Assembly (NCBI RefSeq): GCF_003075525.1
Contig: NZ_QDDR01000004.1
Location: 186,001 to 250,000 of the forward strand
Length of the DNA stretch: 64,000 bases
Direction: 5' to 3'
Source: Pararhodobacter aggregans
GTDB taxonomy: Bacteria; Pseudomonadota; Alphaproteobacteria; Rhodobacterales; Rhodobacteraceae
The translations under genes were made by a program, and so were the position numbers. Below, one piece after another: positions 60,398 through 64,000 of this stretch. A model generated the notes under the pieces. It was not told the origin of the DNA. It searched no databases and was given only the letters and a program-made list of their open reading frames with translations. Within the stretch, counting starts at the first letter, position 1. Each line of letters starts with the position of its first letter.

Positions 60398-61333
60398 TCA
60401 GTGCCCGCGCCAGGCCCGGGGCGAGGCGCCATAGCGCGCGGCAAAGGCGCGCGAGAAATAGGACGAACTCGAAAAACCGCAGTCGAAGGCGACATCGGTG
60501 ATCGAGGCATCGGGCCGGGCGCGCAGCATCTCGGCGGCATGGGCCAGCCTGCGGTCCAGAATGTAGCGGCTGGCGGTGGTGCCGACGGCTTCGAAGGCCA
60601 ATTGCACCGAGCGACGGCTCACCCCCAGCCGCGCCGCAATGACCGTGGAGCTGAGCTGTTCGTCAAAGAGATGCGTGCGCACATCGGCAATCACCGCGCT
60701 GCGCAACCGCACCGAGGGCCCGGCCGCGCCATCCTGCGCCGGGCCTGCCACCGCGGTGGTAAGCAGGTCGGTGACCGACCGTTCCACGCTGAGGGCCCAA
60801 TCGCTGTCACGCGACAGAAGCTCATAGTCGCGGACCAGCGACTGCAGCAGCGTGCACAGGATGCGGCCCTGACGGGGGTTCAGACTGGCCCCGCCCTGCC
60901 GGTGCAGGGTGTAGTCGGGTCTGCGCTCCAGCAGGTTGGCGACGGGGACATCGACCACGAAAAGCCGGTAATGGCCGGAAAAGTCCAGCCAGTGGTGGCG
61001 GTCCGGGTCGGTCACGGCCATGTCGCCGGGTGCCAGCTCGACCACACGACCAGACTGCGAATGCTGGCAGCGGCCATGCTCCAGGATCGTGGCCAGGGCG
61101 TTGGCCGGACGCGCGGCCTGACGGGCATCCTGGCGAGCATAATGCGAGCGGATCCCGGCGATGTGGCGAAAGCCGAGGCTGCCGATCCGGTAGTGGTTCA
61201 GATGCGCCACGAATTCCTGCCGCTGGGCGTCGATGCACGAACCCGGGAAGGCCGCATCGACCGAGGCGTTCCAGTCGTCGAGGTCGCGCGAATACCGCAC
61301 CTGTCGGCTCACGGCTTGCGGCGCAGGCCCCAT
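60398..61333 (-). CDS. AraC-family transcriptional regulator
   Basis: 311 residues. An N-terminal AraC-binding-like domain (about 20-190; LEHGRCQHSQSGRVVELAPGD) is followed by two helix-turn-helix units about 205-305, ending in the typical DVAFDCGFSSSSYFSRAFAARYGASPRAWR. It lies 99 bases upstream of the P450 gene in the same direction and probably activates it. XylS and similar AraC proteins sense aromatic acids, which fits. Confidence 0.92.
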   Translation of the reverse strand: MGPAPQAVSRQVRYSRDLDDWNASVDAAFPGSCIDAQRQEFVAHLNHYRIGSLGFRHIAGIRSHYARQDARQAARPANALATILEHGRCQHSQSGRVVELAPGDMAVTDPDRHHWLDFSGHYRLFVVDVPVANLLERRPDYTLHRQGGASLNPRQGRILCTLLQSLVRDYELLSRDSDWALSVERSVTDLLTTAVAGPAQDGAAGPSVRLRSAVIADVRTHLFDEQLSSTVIAARLGVSRRSVQLAFEAVGTTASRYILDRRLAHAAEMLRARPDASITDVAFDCGFSSSSYFSRAFAARYGASPRAWRGH

Positions 61334-61682
61334 GTCAGGACAGGTCCCGCTCGGACGCCGGATGGGTCAAGATCCGCTGTTCTTGCCGCGCCACTGTCAC
61401 CCCCCTTCGCCCTGCCGGCGAGACTAGAGGAGCGCAGCGTCCGGGGTCAAGGAGGTGGCACTGCATCGCCGGAGCCCCCTGGACCCGCGCCGCCCTGCCG
61501 GTCAGGTCCCCTCCGCGCATCCCACCCCCCCCCTCTCGAGGACCGCGCGGGCCGGGGGAGCGGATCAGCAACCCCGGACCATGTTGACTTTGCCCGGTGA
61601 CAGGACAATTTTTCCCACAATATGATAGCAGCAACTGCACGATTGCCGCCACGACCCATTCCACAGGACAGAAAGCAAAACC
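61334..61682 (+). promoter_or_regulatory. Divergent intergenic region of AraC and IclR genes
   Basis: 349 bases without a gene. Near the right end GTGACA (61597-61602), an 18-base spacer and TATGAT (61621-61626) form a plausible sigma-70 promoter toward the IclR gene. The AraC side holds C-rich tracts (about 61495-61540). A 12-base word TTTTTCCCACAA (61609-61620) also occurs at 34844-34855; it may be chance. Confidence 0.4.
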
Positions 61683-62435
61683 TTGACCGCACTGTCGACG
61701 CAAACAACGCTGATGATCCTCGATCTCTTCCAGGGGCCGCAGGCCGAGCTTTCGACCGAAGACATCGCCTCGGCGTTGGGAAAGCCGGTGTCTACCTGCT
61801 ACCGCTATCTCAAAGTCATGAGCGACATGGGATATCTGGTCAGCACCTCGGGCTCTGGCTACAGCCTTGGCCCCAAGATCATGCTGCTGGGCTTTCACCT
61901 GCGCCAGAATGACCCGGTGATTGCCGTCAGCCGCAGACACGCCGACAGCATGGTCCGGTCGTTTCATGGCACGGCGACGATCAACCGCGTCTTTCGTCAG
62001 TCGTTCATCTGCATCTACACAACCCACTCCAAATCGGAAAAGCGCAACAGCTTCGGCCCCGGCGATTCGATGCCGATCCTGTTCGGCGCGAATGCCATGG
62101 TCATTCAGGCGTTCCTGTCGCGCCATCTGCAAAAGAAACTCTACGACGAGAACCAGGAAAAATTGGCCAAAGGCGGCCGCGGCGAGACCTTTCAGGAATT
62201 TCGCGACAATCTGGCCGCCGTGCGCCAGGCCCGGGTCTGGAAGGTGGATGGCGCGATCCGTGCCGATTCCTCGGGGATCGCGGCTCCGCTGCTGGGGCTG
62301 AAGGGTCAGATCCTGGGCACCTTCTCGTTTTCGGTCCCGACCGAGATCCTCACGCCCGAGATGGAAGAGACGTTGAAACTGCGCGTCCATGAGATCGGCA
62401 TACGCGTCAGCGAGATGCTGGCCCGCCCGACCTGA
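61683..62435 (+). CDS. IclR-family transcriptional regulator
   Basis: About 250 residues. Winged helix about 5-65 (LSTEDIASALGKPVSTCYRYLKVMSDMGYL) and the effector domain with SGIAAPLLGLKGQILGTFSF near the C-terminus. The TTG at 61683 gives the natural family N-terminus; the first in-frame ATG is 30 bases later and would remove part of helix 1. Rightward, 206 bases before the extradiol dioxygenase gene, which it probably regulates. Confidence 0.85.
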   Translation: MTALSTQTTLMILDLFQGPQAELSTEDIASALGKPVSTCYRYLKVMSDMGYLVSTSGSGYSLGPKIMLLGFHLRQNDPVIAVSRRHADSMVRSFHGTATINRVFRQSFICIYTTHSKSEKRNSFGPGDSMPILFGANAMVIQAFLSRHLQKKLYDENQEKLAKGGRGETFQEFRDNLAAVRQARVWKVDGAIRADSSGIAAPLLGLKGQILGTFSFSVPTEILTPEMEETLKLRVHEIGIRVSEMLARPT

Positions 62436-62547
62436 CAGCCCTTCGCAGCCGCCGGATTGCGGGGCGCCGTCGGCAGGCGGGCGCCCCCTCGCGCATGCGG
62501 CGTCCTGCCGGAAAGCTCATAAATAAATTACCGATATACGAGAATAT

Positions 62548-62576
62548 TTGACAGGGATAATCCTGCCTGCTATCGA
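62548..62576 (+). promoter_or_regulatory. Candidate sigma-70 promoter of the extradiol dioxygenase operon
   Basis: TTGACA (62548-62553), a 17-base spacer and TATCGA (62571-62576), in an AT-rich stretch (62518-62565) 66 bases before the dioxygenase start. The only perfect -35 hexamer noticed in the window's promoter regions. Confidence 0.55.
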
Positions 62577-62641
62577 CGGCTGACCAGAGCCGGACCTGCC
62601 CGATGGGCCGCAGGGCTCTTGCAACGGGAAGGAGAGCGAGC

Positions 62642-63661
62642 ATGGCCGATATCGTCGGGGTCATCACGACAGCGCATGGTCCGCAACTGCACACGACCCC
62701 CGATCAATGGCTCTTGCGGCTGGCGTCCGACAAGGCGCGCAAACATCCGTTCAAGGGCGGGCTCTATACCTTTGACGAGCTGGTCGAGCTGCGCCGAGAC
62801 GAAGGCCTGGCCGAGAAATCCTCGATGGAAGCCATGGTGCGCAACCACCATCTGTGCAACGCGGCGACCGAGCGTCTGGCAGAGGCCTATGACGCGATGA
62901 ACGCCGATGTCGCGGTGATCTTTGGCAACGACCAGCACGAGATGTACGGCGACGACCTGATGCCGCCCTACATGGTCTATTACGGTGACAGGATCCCGCA
63001 TTTCCCGGCCACCGAAGAGGGGCGCGCCCTGCTGCCGCCGGGGATCAAGGAGGGCGAGCACGGCCACGCGCCCGACGAATACCGCGAATACGTCTGCCAG
63101 TCGGACCTGTCGCGCCACATCATCGCCGAGCTGGTCGAAGCCGAATTCGACATCACCGTCTCGCCAAAGCTGCCCAGTCACAACCCGCGCACCAACGGCG
63201 TCAGCCACGCGTTCGGCCATATCTACCGGCAGATCATGCGCGATCGGGTGATCCCCAACGTGCCGATCTACCAGAACACGTTTTTCCCGCCCAACCAGCC
63301 CACCGCGCGCCGGTCCTTCAACTTCGGCAAGGCCGTGGGGCGCGCGATCCGCAGCTGGAAAAGCGACGCGCGGGTTGTCGTCTTCGGGTCGGGCGGCATG
63401 AGCCATTTCACCATCGACGAGGAATGGGACCACCGTTTCATGCGCGCGATGCGCGAAAAAGACCGGGAATTCCTGCAATCGATCCCTCTGGCCGAGCTGC
63501 AATCGGGCACCTCCGAGATGAAGAGCTGGATCTCGGCGGCGGGCGTGATGGATGAGCTGGAAACCGAGATGCACGAGATCGCCTATGTCCCCTGCTACCG
63601 CTCGGCAGCGGGGACCGGCACCGCGCAGGGCATGTATTGGTGGGAGGTGAAGAGCGCATGA
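62642..63661 (+). CDS. Class III extradiol ring-cleavage dioxygenase (LigB superfamily)
   Basis: 339 residues. The LigB-type Fe(II) ligands are visible as H12 (ITTAHGP) and the H65/H66-region histidines (MVRNHHLC), with the glutamate toward the C-terminus. Motifs VAVIFGNDQHEMYGDD and VVVFGSGGMSH are typical of protocatechuate 4,5- and related dioxygenases. AAGGAGAG precedes the ATG. It cleaves a catechol-type ring between a hydroxylated and an adjacent carbon; the natural ring substrate (protocatechuate, gallate or homologue) is not known. It overlaps the aldolase gene by four bases. Confidence 0.88.
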   Translation: MADIVGVITTAHGPQLHTTPDQWLLRLASDKARKHPFKGGLYTFDELVELRRDEGLAEKSSMEAMVRNHHLCNAATERLAEAYDAMNADVAVIFGNDQHEMYGDDLMPPYMVYYGDRIPHFPATEEGRALLPPGIKEGEHGHAPDEYREYVCQSDLSRHIIAELVEAEFDITVSPKLPSHNPRTNGVSHAFGHIYRQIMRDRVIPNVPIYQNTFFPPNQPTARRSFNFGKAVGRAIRSWKSDARVVVFGSGGMSHFTIDEEWDHRFMRAMREKDREFLQSIPLAELQSGTSEMKSWISAAGVMDELETEMHEIAYVPCYRSAAGTGTAQGMYWWEVKSA

Positions 63662-64000
63662 ACTCACCTCTCGACAGACTGGCGCGTCTGGACACCTGTG
63701 CGGTGTCGGATGCCAAGGATTCCCTGGGGCTGAGCGCGGCGGTCAGCGGCATGGGCCGGGCCTCGGGTCAGGGTGTGCTGGCCGGGCGGGTCAAGACCGT
63801 GCAGCTTGCCGCGGGCAAGCCCGCTCCCGATGCGCCCAAGGTCCATCTGGGCGCCCGCGCCATCGCCGCCGCGACGGCAGAGACGGTGATCGTCGTCGCC
63901 CATCCGGGCATTGACGCCGGGGGCTGGGGCGGGGTTCTGTCCACCGGCGCGCAGCTGGCGGGGGTGCGCGGTGTCATCATCGACGGGCCGACGCGCGACG
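63658..64000 (+). CDS. RraA-family aldolase (4-carboxy-4-hydroxy-2-oxoadipate aldolase-like), cut by window end
   Basis: The first 114 residues are visible. The RraA fold signature WGGVLSTGAQLAGVRGVIIDGPTRD is present; in class II aldolases of this family D in DGPTRD and R nearby bind metal and pyruvate. The start ATG overlaps the dioxygenase stop (ATGA). Members cleave 4-carboxy-4-hydroxy-2-oxoadipate to pyruvate and oxaloacetate, the last step of the 4,5-cleavage pathway, which matches the dioxygenase next to it. True RraA RNase E inhibitors are excluded by context. Confidence 0.82.
   Translation, partial: MNSPLDRLARLDTCAVSDAKDSLGLSAAVSGMGRASGQGVLAGRVKTVQLAAGKPAPDAPKVHLGARAIAAATAETVIVVAHPGIDAGGWGGVLSTGAQLAGVRGVIIDGPTRD

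Noticed and set aside
59150-61600. A rightward open frame of about 810 codons over the P450 and AraC genes.
   Set aside because: Antisense to two well-supported genes; composition typical of high-GC shadow frames.
34844-61620. TTTTTCCCACAA at 34844 and 61609 as a common regulatory site.
   Set aside because: Not symmetric, in front of genes with different regulator families, and only two AT-rich occurrences; probably chance.
1-64000. tRNA, rRNA or CRISPR features.
   Set aside because: No cloverleaf-like gene, rRNA segment or regularly spaced repeat was noticed on reading the window; a dedicated scan was not possible.

Overview
The window is high-GC DNA with dense, mostly operonic genes, GGAGG-type ribosome sites and protein families that point to an alphaproteobacterium, most likely Rhodobacterales/Paracoccaceae. 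No ribosomal, tRNA, replication or other housekeeping gene is visible. It is almost wall-to-wall transporters, catabolic enzymes and local regulators, with scars of mobile or plasmid genes (truncated IS6-type transposase, degraded ABC exporter, degraded AbiEi antitoxin, SLOG/DUF2493-like tail). That suggests an accessory replicon or a catabolic island.

Layout. 1-7027: a tripartite tricarboxylate (TTT) uptake locus with tctA, two paralogous tctC binding proteins, an FAD oxidoreductase, a LysR regulator and a five-bladed glycosidase-like protein; two copies of a TTTCG-N7-CGAA motif lie in its two promoter regions. 7028-8440: decayed DNA. 8441-17371: leftward operon cupin - SDR - binding protein - livG - livF - livH - livM - zinc alcohol dehydrogenase, faced by a XylR/DmpR-like regulator with a broken ATPase domain. 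17425-21830: leftward formamide operon (NCS1 permease - formamidase amiF - amiC-like sensor - amiR-like ANTAR antiterminator), whose leader carries an intrinsic terminator overlapped by an alternative hairpin. 22033-22721: toxin-antitoxin and plasmid-gene debris. 23068-29509: spermidine/putrescine-type ABC importer, RpiR regulator, nitrilase-family hydrolase and a 25-codon stump of an FAD oxidoreductase. 29786-39833: TAXI-type TRAP importer with a UspA protein, a second RpiR regulator, then an intact FAD/GcvT-type dehydrogenase, GNAT acetyltransferase, BKACE enzyme and class III aminotransferase.

39969-51446: a second, larger Liv-type operon, read leftward from 50510: cyclase - cupin - SDR - 3-hydroxyacyl-CoA dehydrogenase - binding protein - DAPG-hydrolase-like C-C hydrolase - second binding protein - livG - livF - livH - livM - BKACE, with a divergent IclR regulator. 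Its transporter half has the same gene order as the 8.4-15.5 kb operon, so the two look like duplicated and diverged import-plus-catabolism modules, plausibly for aromatic ketones or acylphloroglucinol-like compounds. 51742-56760: Rrf2 regulator, a short upstream ORF, sulfate importer cysP-T-W-A with a short CysA, and an Lrp regulator. 56943-64000: alpha/beta hydrolase plus a 33-residue membrane peptide, then AraC regulator - cytochrome P450 - UPF0261 protein (leftward), and IclR regulator, extradiol dioxygenase and RraA-type aldolase (rightward), which look like an aromatic meta-cleavage branch.

Most import operons here have their own dedicated regulator, and several have visible inverted-repeat candidates in the right places. 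Assignments rest on reading translated sequence and recalled family motifs; no database search was run.
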